Part shown: piece by piece, positions 1-11,444 of the stretch
Layout of the letters: the number at the start of each line of letters is the position of its first letter
Position numbering within the stretch: the first letter of the stretch is position 1
From: Perkinsus chesapeaki
Lineage: Eukaryota > Perkinsozoa > Perkinsida > Perkinsidae
Direction: 5' to 3'
NCBI GenBank assembly: GCA_013115145.1
Contig: JAAPAO010000105.1
Span: 1-64,000, forward strand
Length of the DNA: 64,000 nt
Position numbers and translations under genes: made by a program
Notes under the pieces: generated by a model
Database searches by the model: none
Told to the model about the DNA's origin: nothing
The model's input: the letters and a program-made list of their open reading frames with translations, nothing else

Positions 1-1
1 G

Positions 2-957
2 GCTTCAGTCAATTCGCTCGCACTGACGGACGTGATGGACCAGTTTTTTTGCTTCTACCTTGTCACGACAAGAGGCAGTGGCAACGAAGGATTGGTAAAC
101 GAACGCCGAACTCCGCCAGGCTGCACATGCAAAGAGTATAGAGACTGGGCTTGCTGCGGGCACGGCTATGCCGTGGAAATACTCCTGGAAACACGGCCTG
201 CGTAAGGAAAGGGATTTTACTACGTACTGCACCTAACTGTCCCTGTAGATACGTCCCAGAGGCAAGGGTTATTGCAGGCTTGAGGAGAGGACGCCCTACT
301 CAACGTCGAGTTGGTGTTCTTGGGAGGTATAATTCTGGTGTCTCGGCGCCGCACCGTGATAGCTCGTCGGAGAGCTCGAACGCGCATAGCGTGGGCAGCG
401 ATAGCCAAGGTAAGAAGCGCTAAGCCTACATGTTCCGTGCACGCTGGCTATACTGTATGTACCACGCTCCTGCAGTCGCGCACACTGTTTTTGGATACTA
501 GAGCCGCTTTGAGTGGATTTCACGATCGCCTTCTCAGCCTCGGATGCAGTCATATCGGACGAGGAGAGTTACACTGACACGAGCAGTCCATCTTCTCACG
601 AGTCTTCCTGCAGCAGTGCGACTAGCAGCTCAGGTAAAGGCTTTACCGTGAACTGCGGCTCACTGACTTACAGCTTCAGGTGGCGAAGACTGTGAGACGT
701 CTAACAGTAGCGATTCAAGCCCGTCTCTCATCCCGCGCGAAGACCGCAGCTCATACACTGGCCTTTATCAGTCGATGCCTTTAGAAGAGGAGCTAATTGG
801 CGTAAAGGATACTCATGGATCGAGTAGCTCAAAGAGTAATCTTTTATACCCAATGATCAGTCCGCTCAAATATAGTGTGATCCGCTGCACTATAATTATT
901 GCTCGATGTTCATCAGATACAGAATTGCTCACGGAGGAAAGTGATGCCTCAACTTGA
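2..957 (+). CDS. SWIM zinc-finger protein, MULE-transposase-like C-terminus (5' partial)
   Basis: The window opens inside this gene. Four exons join in phase: 2-201, 249-409, 538-633 and 680-957 (introns of 47, 128 and 46 nt), giving 244 residues and a stop at 955. Around residue 37 there is a CxC...CxH SWIM zinc finger (GCTCKEY followed by CCGHGYAV) and about 30 residues on a GRP motif. In MULE transposases and FHY3-type relatives a SWIM domain often precedes a basic RGRP stretch, so a transposon origin or a domesticated relative is likely (inference). The remaining about 150 residues are very rich in Ser, Asp and Glu and look disordered. The DDE catalytic core would lie upstream of the window. 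Exon phases agree throughout, so this copy is not obviously broken. Confidence 0.7.
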
Positions 958-1484
958 GTCTAATTGAGTCAGGCAATCTATTTACTTTTTGAAAGCCCGA
1001 ATATGTGTGGACTCCACACAGGTATTTCATGTCTTTGGTATGCGTCATTCACGAATGTTAATAGCCAAGTTTATGAGGTCTGACTTCACAGGAATTGTGT
1101 TGTAGTACAACTCCACCTGCAAAATGAATTACAGGTTTGGTAGAATTGGCAAGCAAAACCAAGCATTACGTCCATATTGCATGGGATAGCAGTTATGCTT
1201 GGAATATCAATCATAGCTTAGGATTGTGTGCATTGCATGGTTTAGATAGTATTGCATAGATTTGCACATATTGCATAGATTAGTAATGTTATGCCACAGG
1301 GTTCTCGCGGGAATAGCATAGCTTTCACTCGCGATCGCCCAAATGGTGGTGCGGCACCACTGGTGCGTGCTACAACTATGAGCACAGACATAAAGTAATA
1401 TTGGATGGGTGTACTCTCATGGATAGAGATAACACACCTCACTAGCTTGTCGAGTTAAGACATACCCTTTCGGCATCTGATTCA
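958..1484. other. intergenic, AT-rich, with two perfect palindromes
   Basis: No supportable gene. It contains perfect inverted repeats with one-base spacers at 1004-1020 (stem TGTGTGGA) and 1346-1360 (stem GTGGTGC), the latter overlapping a second, 6-bp one. Confidence 0.6.
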
Positions 1485-2092
1485 CTAGGGTCTGAACATA
1501 CATATAAAAGGGCCTCCGTCAATGAGCTGACAATATGCTCCCTCGAGGCAGTCCTGAATGGTGAACTTGAAGCGGAGGATAAGCGTCGAGTTGTTTACAT
1601 CCTTTGAAGAGCATGCCATCGCACAAAGAGACTCTTCTCCAGGCACGCATTCCACTCGTCCTTTGGGGGGAGTTGGACACTTATTTCCATCTGAGCACTT
1701 CCGGGTGCATACCACACCTTGAAGAGCAAGGTCCTGAACATGTGAATAAAGACGGCATGTTAAAGCAGCCGACCCTCACCGCGTAGTAACCGACAATAAC
1801 CGTACCGGAGCAGTTACACCCAGTCACATCTTCACCGTTCCAACGACACTTTCCATTCGGTCTCTGATAAAGGTCACCTAAAACATAGAGATGAATGAGA
1901 CATCCAAGTCGGCAAGACGTCCGCTCAAGCTACCATCATTAGCAGGAGTCTGACGGAAAGGAGAGTATCTAAAATCGAGCGATAAGTTTATGAATCTCAT
2001 TGGAGATTTTCTCACGTGGTGTTCTTGAACCTAAGCTCAGATGCGGCAAAGCCGAAAGCCGCGACGAACAGAGCCTTTCCAATGGATAGCAT
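1485..2092 (-). CDS. Cys-rich secreted protein, 152 aa
   Basis: Four exons on the minus strand (2092-2016, 1968-1934, 1877-1780, 1733-1485) join in frame with short introns. Residues 1-18 form a signal peptide (MLSIGKALFVAAFGFAAS). The mature part carries about 13 cysteines, including the tight clusters KCRW, GCNCSG, CTRKCSDGNKC and AMACSS, a spacing expected of a disulphide-rich extracellular domain. The neighbours are unrelated. I do not recognise a named family. Small signal-peptide proteins like this are typical of host-associated protists, but a role in host interaction is only inference. The start is chosen because the signal peptide begins there and exon 1 ends in the right phase. Confidence 0.65.
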
Positions 2093-3140
2093 ATTGGCGC
2101 AGTTGATATCTGCAGCAGATAATCTGCTCGAACACACAGCGTCATGGCTCAGTGACACTTCAAAGGGACAACTTTAGCTATGTTACCGGAAAAATCGAAT
2201 TCCAAGGGAGCCATGAGCACTAGTTCCTGAAGTTGCGGACATCATTACTTCTGAAGCGAGGCAACTTCGTGAATGGGTCTGTAAGATGATAAGATTCTGG
2301 ATCATTCTGATGAGCTCTGCGAGTAGTGCTCATGGCGAGTGTGATTGACGGCTTTTACCTGACCATGGCGTAGAGATACGCGTCAACCAAACCCGAACGA
2401 AAACCTCGTGAACTTCAGGATTAGAAGTTAGGATTTGGGTCTCGAACGTCTTGGAGAGCCTACGAGGACTCCTCCTCGAGTAGGCCATTTCTTCATAACT
2501 TGCCTGGTTAAGTTAACCAGTGGTCACGTGCTATAGGAGAAATACAACAGCCCAGTGGCGGCTGACGGTGATAGTCAATAGTTTGCCCGAACATTCCCAC
2601 ATCATAAGGTTCGTATCTGAAATAAGATTAATATGGGAGAGGAGGCTCCGCGGAGCCGCTCCGTAAAAACTGGGTTTTACTGGGACGTGCGCGAACACAA
2701 ATCCAATCGTCAAAACTGATTTCGCCGACAGTGCTACACTGTACGAGCATGCTTTACGTGTTACTGCCTGGGATGAGCAGCCGAAAGTAGTATCTGATTT
2801 CAGAGCGCGACAACTCAACTCCGAGGGAGACAGAGTAGGAGCAGGCGCCTCGCCTGTACCCGCGGCTCGGAGACAGCCCCATTCTGCGATTCTTTCCAAA
2901 CCTACTTCTTCAATAGCATACCTTGGCTGGACGATGTTTAGTGGGCAGTGACGCTTTGACTCACAAACTCTCACTTCTTGCAACTCGAGCATTGTAGGCG
3001 GGAAAATCCGTTGTTATAAAACCGCTTCTTTTCCGAGGAGTGTGGGAGAAGATGAGACAAGTGGTGTGAGTCACCGGGTGACGCACCGCTTGCTCATCAT
3101 GTGCCAGTGTACATCACAATAGTCACAGGACTATACAGGT
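2093..3140. other. gene-poor stretch with palindromes and an ambiguous two-strand ORF
   Basis: Between 2531 and 2992 both strands stay open: minus for 153 codons, plus from about 2718 to 2950. The plus-strand reading (TLYEHALRVTAWDEQ) looks slightly more protein-like and could be a decayed gag-like or transposon relic; neither strand can be supported. Perfect inverted repeats occur at 2504-2520 (stem CTGGTTAA, one-base spacer) and 2644-2657 (GGCTCCG, no spacer). Confidence 0.35.
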
Positions 3141-3167
3141 GTGATTATATTTGGCATGACAGGTGGA

Positions 3168-3190
3168 ACTGACACGGTGTCAGTGACACC
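3168..3190. repeat. two overlapping perfect palindromes
   Basis: Stem ACTGACAC with a one-base spacer at 3168-3184 overlaps stem GGTGTCA with a one-base spacer at 3176-3190. They belong to the palindrome class described in the findings. Confidence 0.8.
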
Positions 3191-3242
3191 TCCCCGAGAC
3201 CGAAGCAAAAAAATCAAGCGGATGGCGCCTAATTCGGGGTAC

Positions 3243-3500
3243 CTCGGGTCGTACATTTTTGTTTCGTGCATGGTACGTTTCATCCACTTGGTATTTCATA
3301 CACTTCGGAGCTCGTACACACTTTTTTCGTACATGCTTGTTTCGTACAGTACGGTTCATCCACTTGCAGTTCCTACATGCTCGTTTCGTACAAAATTGCT
3401 TCATGCAATTGTGCTCCAACTCGGCTTGGTGCATCCATGAGCGATTCGTACACGAAGTTTGTACACTTTTGTTTCGTACATGCTTGATCCATACACTCTT
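3243..3500. repeat. degenerate 15-bp minisatellite
   Basis: About 17 imperfect units of roughly 15 bp close to TTTCGTACATGCTTG follow one another. Because the period is a multiple of three, all six frames stay open for long stretches; the apparent ORFs here (99, 92, 84 and 73 codons) are translations of the repeat, with residues recurring every five positions. Confidence 0.75.
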
Positions 3501-6382
3501 CCCCGCCTACGCAATTCTTCCCCAGACTGTAGCGTAGCTTAGTTACTACCGTCTAGTATTACTTAGGTCTCGTTAGAGGCCCTGGTCAATTCTAGCGCAA
3601 ACGGGAAGTGTCAGCGCGCGGTTGTAAAAAGGCGCGCGTAGGGAGTTGGTATGTGAGTGTTTCAATCCAAGGTTTTGGTTTTAGCGGACATTGAATAGGC
3701 AGGAAGCGCGAAAGTATGGTGAAGTGTAGTCATAAGTTCGCCATCTTGAGGACTGTAGGTTCAATAAGACAGAGTTTTGATCTGGAACTAGAGTATATTG
3801 ATATCACTTCAATATTCCGGAACCCGAATATTTGGGGGGATGAGCGACAGGTCTGTCCAGTAAGGGTCTTTGGGGTTTCGTAGAACATGACCCATGGCGC
3901 TAGATATCAGCGATGCTGAGTTTGTGAGTGATAAGATATAAGATAGCACCATGCATTTATGGAGTTATGTATCCAGGACATGCTGTGACAAGTCCACGGG
4001 CCTCGGGTTGGCGGTTTGTGGCCTTGTCCTTCGCATCACACTTATTCGACCATATATTGGAGAGAGCTTCGCGCTGGAGCAACTAATTGACGCCGCATGG
4101 GTGGCTGCCACGGTTACAGACGCTCACTGTCACTGACACACTCAGTCTGACAACTCCACGCAGTGCGTGGCAGTGCACTGGGGGAAATCAGTATTCAACG
4201 GCTTATATAGTCAAAAGTGCTCTGCGTAAAATTTATAATCGAGAGATACGGTGTTCGATCGACGCAGGCAACGTTTTTAATGCGAATTTCAACGCGGAAC
4301 AACATATTTTCAACATACTACTAATATGAGACCACAAATGTATCATACAAAGTATTGTCGCTTGTCGAGAAAGTGTATGAAGATGCGTAGCTGTGTGAAA
4401 CTGCCAAATAAACATAACTACCCGAGGAATCCTCGGTGAGGATTGTCGGACAATATTTCTCAAACAGTTGGTTAGGTTTATGCAGGTTGGTCAAAGTGCC
4501 ATATAGTTGATATTTTAGTGAAAACTAACGGACTGGTTACAATTTGTGCCTGTAGTTGACATTAACGAGGGGGTTGAAAGAAAGGCCGTTGACATCATGC
4601 TCTCACCCTAAAACTACAGTAGCTACAGGCACTTCGTGATGATACGGGGGTGCGTAAGTTCCCTATCTTTACCGACTATAGCATAGTCACTATATACTCA
4701 CACCTATGATATGCTTATTAAAATGAAGTAGTTCTATTACAAAAGTGTTCGTATTCTGTATATTCATTTTAACTCCATACGTACACCTTGACATCGTTTA
4801 CCCCACACTTCTGCATAGTGCGTAGTGTGCACAGGTGGGCGGGAAAGTGACTTACTAATTATGATTATCATCTCCGGCAGTAGGTCTCAGGCAGCGGTGA
4901 CCGCGTGAACAAGTAATCTTTTTATTCGTTAGCTAATACCAGATGCACATGTGCGAGGAAATGCCATGGTTGCACCGTGTCGATGGGACTGTAGGGCCCC
5001 TACAGTAGGGGGTGGAAGTGTGCCGATGAAGTGGTATTTTGTTAACGTTGAGGTACTGTTGCAGAGTAGACATATGGTATTCGTTAGTGTACTAGAGGCT
5101 ACTTCGCTCAATATGCACTAGTTCGAATTCACGTGCTTCGATTTCAGTGTAGCTCAATCTGGATCAGATTCAGTGCCGCAGAATACTGCTCTTCGCACTG
5201 TCCTTACTATTGCCTACTTACTACTGTATATGACCTATACACCTGAACGTTAAGGCTTTCTGCGGTCTTTCTAATCCTTGGGATGGATGAGCTTCCTTCC
5301 GGCACTCAACATCACACAACACCATCAAGTTTATTGGACAACAACATGAGGTAAATAAGATGATTGTAAATCACTGTGAGACGGTGTGCGATGAGCATGA
5401 ATCTTGGACAGATGATGTGGAATACCTAAGATTTATCACTGAATAGTGAAGATGCCAACCGAAAGCGCGCGGGAGGAGCAGCTCATTAGGCGAGAATCTT
5501 TAACCTACATCCCAGAGCTGCTGCTTCCTGAATATCTAGTTGAGCAACTTCCAGTTGACCGTGAGCTCCTCGAGCACGAGTAACAGGAGGAGCTGCTGTA
5601 ACTGTTCGATGAGCGGCTGGCAGCACAGGGTGATCGATTGCGGCTCAGCCGAGGCCTCTGTAGATTATCCTTGCGCGGAGGTTCACTTTGTGGCCGACGG
5701 AACTTCTAAAAGGAAGCAAGGGGATGGAAAGGGAACTGCCAATCGTTGGACGACTCACTCGACCACTGGGCGGTCCTTGGGGCCAACCGGGCATGAACGC
5801 CATTTCGTCCTCAGGATAGTTGCCCAGCTGCATATAATCTAATCAAGTATGCAACCTTACAATCCTAATGCACTTCGGACCTGTTTTATATTCGGGGTAA
5901 CCTCCCAAAACAGCATAAGGTGCTTGAAGGTCGTACGGCACCTTCGGCCTTTCTAGAGACGGATGCTGACTCGAGTGCCTATCATGGAACGGCTATGTTA
6001 AGGATCTGTCGAGTCTCGGTTGCAAATCTTATCACCAAACCGTCAAAACATTCGTGACCGGAGAAATCGATCTGAATTTTGCGGCTCTTCCGCAACTTGG
6101 AGCGGCGTTCTATTCCACATATCTCGGCAGTCGCTGACCAAACTGTTCACGCAATACCTTCTATTTCTCCGCTTCGATTTTTTAGACCCGGCATTGCTTA
6201 TAACAGCGTGACATTTGCAGCAGCGCACTACAGTATCTGTTGTGGCGTTTCTAGCCGACATTGCTTCAACAAGAGCAACAACTCACTCCGAAAAGTGCGG
6301 CCACACGTTTCATGTGACAAACGCAAGTCCGTTGCTGCACAACACTGGTTTGGTAAATGGTACATCTGCACGCATGCACACT
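3501..6382. other. gene-poor stretch; possible pseudogene near 5459-5842
   Basis: No gene with sound coding signal was found. From 5459 one plus-strand frame begins MPTESAREEQLIRRE and continues after stops at about 5582 and 5599 as a Glu/Leu/Arg-rich, coiled-coil-like reading (LFDERLAAQGDRL) before decaying, which suggests a dead gene or retroelement relic. The remainder looks non-coding. Confidence 0.3.
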
Positions 6383-7410
6383 TCAACTTCGTTTCTTCTT
6401 GTGTTGGAACTGCGTGAAAGAGAAATCTTGCGGGCTCGGCTCAAGGCCCTTCCAGAAGCCAGTGTGCTTCTCGTAGTCGGGTTTCTGGCCCATAGTCCAC
6501 TTTGGGCCAGGTTTACCCCGAGTTCGAGCATATCCCCCGGGCCCGGGTCCTGATGGCATGAAAGAATGGTCTGGCTAGGCAGTATCGAACTCCCTACCAG
6601 ATTCACCAGGCTTGTCAAGACCACCGAAGGTGCCCTGCCCTCGCTGACCATACCCTATTCCGGCACCTCGTTTCGATTCTATGTTACGTTCGAAGATGCT
6701 CTTAATAATGTACTGATCTGAACACAAGAAGTAGCTTTGCACTACTCCGATACTTCGTATCTTACCTGGTCCCGGCCGAGGCTTCACTGATAGCTCATGG
6801 TGGCCCAGCCCTGGTCCTACTGCCCAACCAAAGCCAGCCTTTCTGGTATCGGTTCCAATGTTTTTATGACTGAAGTGATATTATAATGCTAGCCTATGAT
6901 GCCTTATCTACTTGTGCAAATAGTATGCTGGCCCGGGAGAATCTTTCCCTGGCTCATGGGATGCCGCGTACCGACTGGCTGTGGGAAGACTGAACAGCTT
7001 TGAGCTAGGATTGAAGACCTTCGTCTCGCTTGGTCTAGAAACAAGCCATATATGCTTTGTGTAGGTCCATAATACTCTTTGGGCGTGTAATCTGTTGGGC
7101 CTGGATTCCGGTGTTGCCAAGGTGTGGTCACAAAACGGTCACTTGTTTTGCTACCAAAGCCTCCTGTCGCACACCCTTCCATCATAGTAGACCGAAGGGT
7201 ATAAGCGGCTGGGCCTGATAATGACATTATTAATCCATAACGGTGTATTTCCTCACCAGGAGATCGTTGCAAAGCAGATGAGTCCTGATGAGGTGGACGT
7301 CGTGTCATCGTCCAGCTAGGTGCCTTTCTATAGGCGGCGCTAGCTGTGATGAGGGCGGTCTCACTGACCGTTCTATTAACGTTTGATGCATCTTTAGACT
7401 CCTTAACCAT
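6383..7410 (-). CDS. sperm-tail PG-rich repeat (SHIPPO/ODF3-like) flagellar protein
   Basis: Six exons join in phase with introns of about 42 nt, starting at the ATG at 7410 (MVKESKD) and ending at 6383. Five copies of the STPGR signature are visible in order: SPGPAAY, NPGPTDY, SPGPAYY, RPGPG (just before an exon junction) and KPGPGPGGY. The long ORF at 6904-7455 keeps only part of this because it reads through two introns. STPGR proteins line or cap axonemal microtubules in flagellated cells, so the organism should have a flagellated stage (family knowledge plus inference). The C-terminus is basic (HKKKRS). The length, near 280 residues, is ordinary for the family. Confidence 0.8.
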
Positions 7411-7653
7411 AATAGTAATGGCTACATTAGAAATTTGGAAATCGTCCAATCGCACGAAATGGATTAGATCATCTTGCTCTCTTGCATCTTCTTGAGTTTC
7501 CCTAACGCTACATTTTATTCGTCGACAGTTTGTTTCACGCCAGCTCCTTGAGTATGACGAATTGTTACTAGTTTCCCGCGTACCGATTAAGCCGGTATAA
7601 TAGTAAGTAGCCCCTTCACTGCTTTATTGAATTTAGTAGTATCTATTGCACTG

Positions 7654-8706
7654 ATGTCTGAGCCTTCCAGCATTCGACTTGATTGGATTGAACCCACTCT
7701 AACTGAGGGCCCAACCAATGCCAAAGAGATTGGCACATACAATTGGGACCCCTCATCAACAACCAAGACACCTAGAATGATTGTTCCTGGTTTGCCGCCA
7801 TTCCTTATTGACTCGCAGGAACCACCTCATCTCGAGTACGACCAGGGGACGTTTTTCTGCGACGAAAACCTGTACCGTCAAAAAAAGTGCCCTACAGAAT
7901 CGCTGTTTCAAGCGGTCTCGATCTGCACTCCTTCATTCGATTGGCGAAAAGTCGACTTCGTTACGGACAGGAACAATCTTCGAAAGCTGATGAGGGCCAT
8001 CCAGCCTAATTGGGACACTTATGACGATCAATCCTTCCAGATTGATTTAGACGTCATCGGCACAACGGTTGTTTTAACGCGAGTCGGGCCAGCGGAGTCC
8101 AAAGTCTTTGGCTGCGGCCATTCGTTCGAAAGGCAAATGACAAAAGAACGGCCTGAAGGATCTTTTAGAAGGATCATCTCTCTCGACCTCGGCAGCATAT
8201 CTTTGGTGGTGCGGTCGGAAATCGACGCGGTTGACGGTGGGACTTGGCGATCGGTCTCTCGCAAGGCTGAGTGGGAGAGTGTATCAGACAGCCGTATTGA
8301 GATTAAACGGGGAGGAGGTCTTAAGGAAGGAAGTGAAACGCCGGAGTATTGGGAACTTAAGACAAAAGCTTTGAAGAAGAGATTTGATTGGAGCGATGCC
8401 TATGGCCAGTTGCGGCTCGGTGATATACAAAACCTGCTTATTGCTAGAACTAAGTGGACCGAGATTGTCTCCATGGAATCCCTGACTCGCAACGAACTGG
8501 GTGCCCGGAGTCGACTCTTCGACTTGTTTGGTCGACTAGAAGCTGTACTGATATCCATTCTCGGGGTTGTTCGGAAAGAAGGCTCTGGTGGCAAATCGTA
8601 CAGTGTGAGCTGGGATGGTTGGAATCCTGTGCTGGAGATCCGGCATCAGCGAGCCACAAGGGTTAGTGAGGCTGCTCGGGCTTTGATTATTGGTGACGTA
8701 CATTAG
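7654..8706 (+). CDS. putative PD-(D/E)XK nuclease, DXO/RAI1-like (paralog 1)
   Basis: A single-exon gene of 350 residues, started at the ATG at 7654 rather than 7627 because the paralog at 11445 aligns from there. The conserved core FDWRKVDFVTDRNNLRKL sits near residue 103. A downstream RSEIDAV (ExD) followed by WELKTK (ExK) matches the metal-binding pattern of PD-(D/E)XK enzymes and resembles motifs II and III of DXO/RAI1 decapping nucleases. Related fungal proteins with the TDRNNLRKL motif are often mislabelled geranylgeranyl pyrophosphate synthetase; nothing here suggests prenyl synthesis. The substrate is unknown. No signal peptide or membrane segment is seen, so an intracellular protein is likely. 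Confidence 0.65.
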   Translation: MSEPSSIRLDWIEPTLTEGPTNAKEIGTYNWDPSSTTKTPRMIVPGLPPFLIDSQEPPHLEYDQGTFFCDENLYRQKKCPTESLFQAVSICTPSFDWRKVDFVTDRNNLRKLMRAIQPNWDTYDDQSFQIDLDVIGTTVVLTRVGPAESKVFGCGHSFERQMTKERPEGSFRRIISLDLGSISLVVRSEIDAVDGGTWRSVSRKAEWESVSDSRIEIKRGGGLKEGSETPEYWELKTKALKKRFDWSDAYGQLRLGDIQNLLIARTKWTEIVSMESLTRNELGARSRLFDLFGRLEAVLISILGVVRKEGSGGKSYSVSWDGWNPVLEIRHQRATRVSEAARALIIGDVH

Positions 8707-9187
8707 CTTTGACTTACGTTGATTGTTATCAGTGTGTTATAACATTAAGAAATCGCTGTTGCGTTTGATGGAGTCGGAAACTCGGGAGGACGACAAGCTG
8801 ATGATGACGCTGCGGCAAGTGTACTTTGGATATCATTCCCATCATCTATCCACATCAGAAAGGAGGCGGTGATACTTTACAACGGCCCTCGAAAAAACGG
8901 TCAGCAAAGAACGTAACAACATATTTATTCGAGCAACAAGTTCTTTCTCAATCGAGTAGAAAAGCTCGAAGTCAATCAGTTGTTGAATTTAACACATACG
9001 CCAATAAATAATGGGTAGTTCCGGCGTTTTATATCTTTTAGTGATGAGATTCTTGGCATACTTTGGAGTAACTCAATAGTAGTGGGTTACCAGAGAAATA
9101 GGAAAAAATGTTCGTATTCAGGCATAACGCCGAATACTGGTAATGGCAGTGCCCTTATGGCACTATCCCAGGGATCGTTGCCAGACC
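8707..9187. other. intergenic between convergent genes
   Basis: No gene supported. It separates the plus-strand nuclease paralog from the minus-strand secreted protein. A small hairpin (AGTGCC arms) lies near 9148-9164. Confidence 0.6.
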
Positions 9188-9676
9188 TTATAGACGCTGA
9201 AAGAAGACAATGATCCCTTCTGGGCTCTCCACGTACGTTACGATGTTGTCCTTGGCTCTAACGTACTTCATGACAGCAAAACTATCCGGAGTCCACTTGG
9301 GGCAATCTTTAACGTTACCATTGGCCTTGTTGAGAATGGCCTGGAAGGTTTCTCTTGGGGCGTCAAGATCGAGGATATCATAATTTGGGGTTGACTCGGT
9401 AGCCGTGACCTTGATACCATCTATCTTAGCGGGCGAAGGGATATCTGAACCGCTTTCGCCCTTGTAGTGGAAGTCAAAGCTTAGTAGAGCCTTCCCTGCA
9501 GCGAGATTGAATTCGCCATCATTATCCTCACTAAATATCATGACAACTTGGGTACTGGGGTAAGCCAAGAAAGCGGAAGTGCAGTTATAATAGTAGGACG
9601 AACCAGCAGTGATTTCATAACAAAGCCCACAGACCATCAACATGGCACCAACAATAGTGAAAGTGTAGTTTAGCAT
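9188..9676 (-). CDS. small secreted protein, 162 aa
   Basis: Single-exon reading frame from the ATG at 9676 to 9188. Residues 1-24 are a hydrophobic signal peptide (MLNYTFTIVGAMLMVCGLCY start). The mature region is acidic and hydrophilic with few cysteines (YYYNCTS, VKDCPKW). No named domain was recognised. It resembles in size and style the secreted protein at 19450-19971 but shares no clear motif with it. It is probably exported; the function is unknown. Confidence 0.65.
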   Translation of the reverse strand: MLNYTFTIVGAMLMVCGLCYEITAGSSYYYNCTSAFLAYPSTQVVMIFSEDNDGEFNLAAGKALLSFDFHYKGESGSDIPSPAKIDGIKVTATESTPNYDILDLDAPRETFQAILNKANGNVKDCPKWTPDSFAVMKYVRAKDNIVTYVESPEGIIVFFQRL

Positions 9677-11444
9677 TAGACAGGTTATGAAGGAGTTTCT
9701 GAAAGAGACAGGATTAACGAAACAAGAGTTCCAAAGCTGGCGATCTCGCCCACCTTAGCGAATCATACTGAGATGCATCAGCTGTATCCAAGAGCTCAGA
9801 CGCCCCTATGAATCCTATATCCTATCGATGTAACAGCCAGCTTATTGCCTAGCATTATACTAGCTGCGATGGAGCAGCAATCCAGCGGACTCTCGCTTGC
9901 GGTTTTCAGTGGGTCGTACTCGTTGTAAACGGACAGAGCAGGTGTCAGACGATTTTATCCCGGCCGAAGTAAACGCGTCACGGCGTGACGCCGTCACGGT
10001 ATATTACTGACGAGTTGGACTTTTGCATGTTCTCATGCCAATGAATCGACGGTGCCGGCGATCTCGCCCACCGAAGCGCATTCCACTCAGTCTAATCAGC
10101 AGGGCTGACTCAGTCCTATCAGAGGGTTAAAATCGAGCGCGCCTCTCTCGTGGTCTGCCCTATCTGGAGAATAATACGCTCAGGATTATACATAGCTCAG
10201 GGTTCATTGTCAGCAGCATGCATGCATTCAAGTGATTGGTCCAGCGGAGACACGTGAATACCTAAACGCTCTCATTGCACATGTAGGACCTACGAACGGT
10301 GAAGCCTACACAGCACTGAGTTTCCAGCATTAGTTACTGACGGGATCGTGCTAGCTGACCATTCAAACTGTGACGCAGGCCATTTGAGAAAACGCCAAAA
10401 CTTGGAGAGCCATGCATCGTCTTTATAGAATGTGTGGAGATCGGATGAAAATTCCAACAATTCTAATTCAGAGTTGACAACTATTGATCACGAAGATAGT
10501 GATAAACTTAGAAACCAACTAGCGATCCTGCACCTTCCCATACGGCTATGATAAACTGAGGTTATCGCGACGCAACGGATGTCTGCGTGCGCCCCCCCCA
10601 CGCAAATAACAGTGCGCTTGTCGGTGTTAAATCCAACAGGAAGGATGAGACTATCCCTGACCTATAGTGTTGTGACTTAGTCACAGATAGTTGTGAGCGT
10701 GATTACCTCTGAATAAGGTCTTGTAACGGGATTCCACTGGAATCGTTCCTGATTTATCCTCATTTACACAGGAACGCGGCGGCGCGCAGTAACAATATAG
10801 GCGGGCTACCCACCGTGGGTATCCGGCCTTTCAAACGAAAGCTTTTCCGGATGCGATAGAAGGAACATATCTCCCAACTATTGAATATGCACGACTATAT
10901 CATGAAACGCCTACCTTAGGCATACATTCATGACCTGCAGATTCGTGAAAACGCTCTCATAGAGCACCTCCATAGAGAGTGAGTCTGTATGATACGATAC
11001 TTTTCACCGACATATTATATCTCGATAACACCCCGTCAACCATCGAGGTTTAGTCATCAGGTTCTGTGTTAGCGATTGCCATCACCTTTTGGTGAAACCT
11101 CTAGGTCCTTTAGAGTAGGACCTCAGACGATGCGCTTAACCTTATAGGCCGCAGGTCGTAGCGTATGGTGCCCGCTTATCAATTTCCTTGAGAAGTTATC
11201 AACCTCAGACATTCCCTTCACGACTTCTTTTCAATGCACACCTCCTCTGAGGAAGTTCCTCAGTTATCCCCTCCTGAGTTTTTGACCGCTAAGTTTTTTG
11301 ACCACAACCTGCCCGGTGCGCGTGCGTACGGCAAATGCCATGCCTGATTATCTTCGGTAGAGACTGTTTGCCAATAGTAAATTACCTTTGTCATTGCTGT
11401 AGCGAGTTTTATATAGTTGTGAACCCGCCCCTACCCTCTTGCCA
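9677..11444. other. 1.8-kb gene-free stretch rich in short palindromes
   Basis: No coding signal on either strand. Two related pieces start GGCGATCTCGCCCACC at about 9740 and 10058, so part of the stretch is duplicated. Perfect inverted repeats with a one-base spacer lie at 10671-10685 (TGTGACT), 10730-10744 (GATTCCA), 10807-10821 (TACCCAC) and 11247-11263 (CTGAGGAA); another with a 7-base loop is at 11103-11123 (AGGTCCT). Confidence 0.6.

Noticed and set aside
3141-3537. Four overlapping ORFs of 73-99 codons on both strands
   Set aside because: They are translations of the 15-bp minisatellite, whose period is a multiple of three.
6215-6553. Plus-strand ORF of 112 codons
   Set aside because: Antisense to the last exons of the PG-rich flagellar gene, which has repeated family motifs and in-phase introns.
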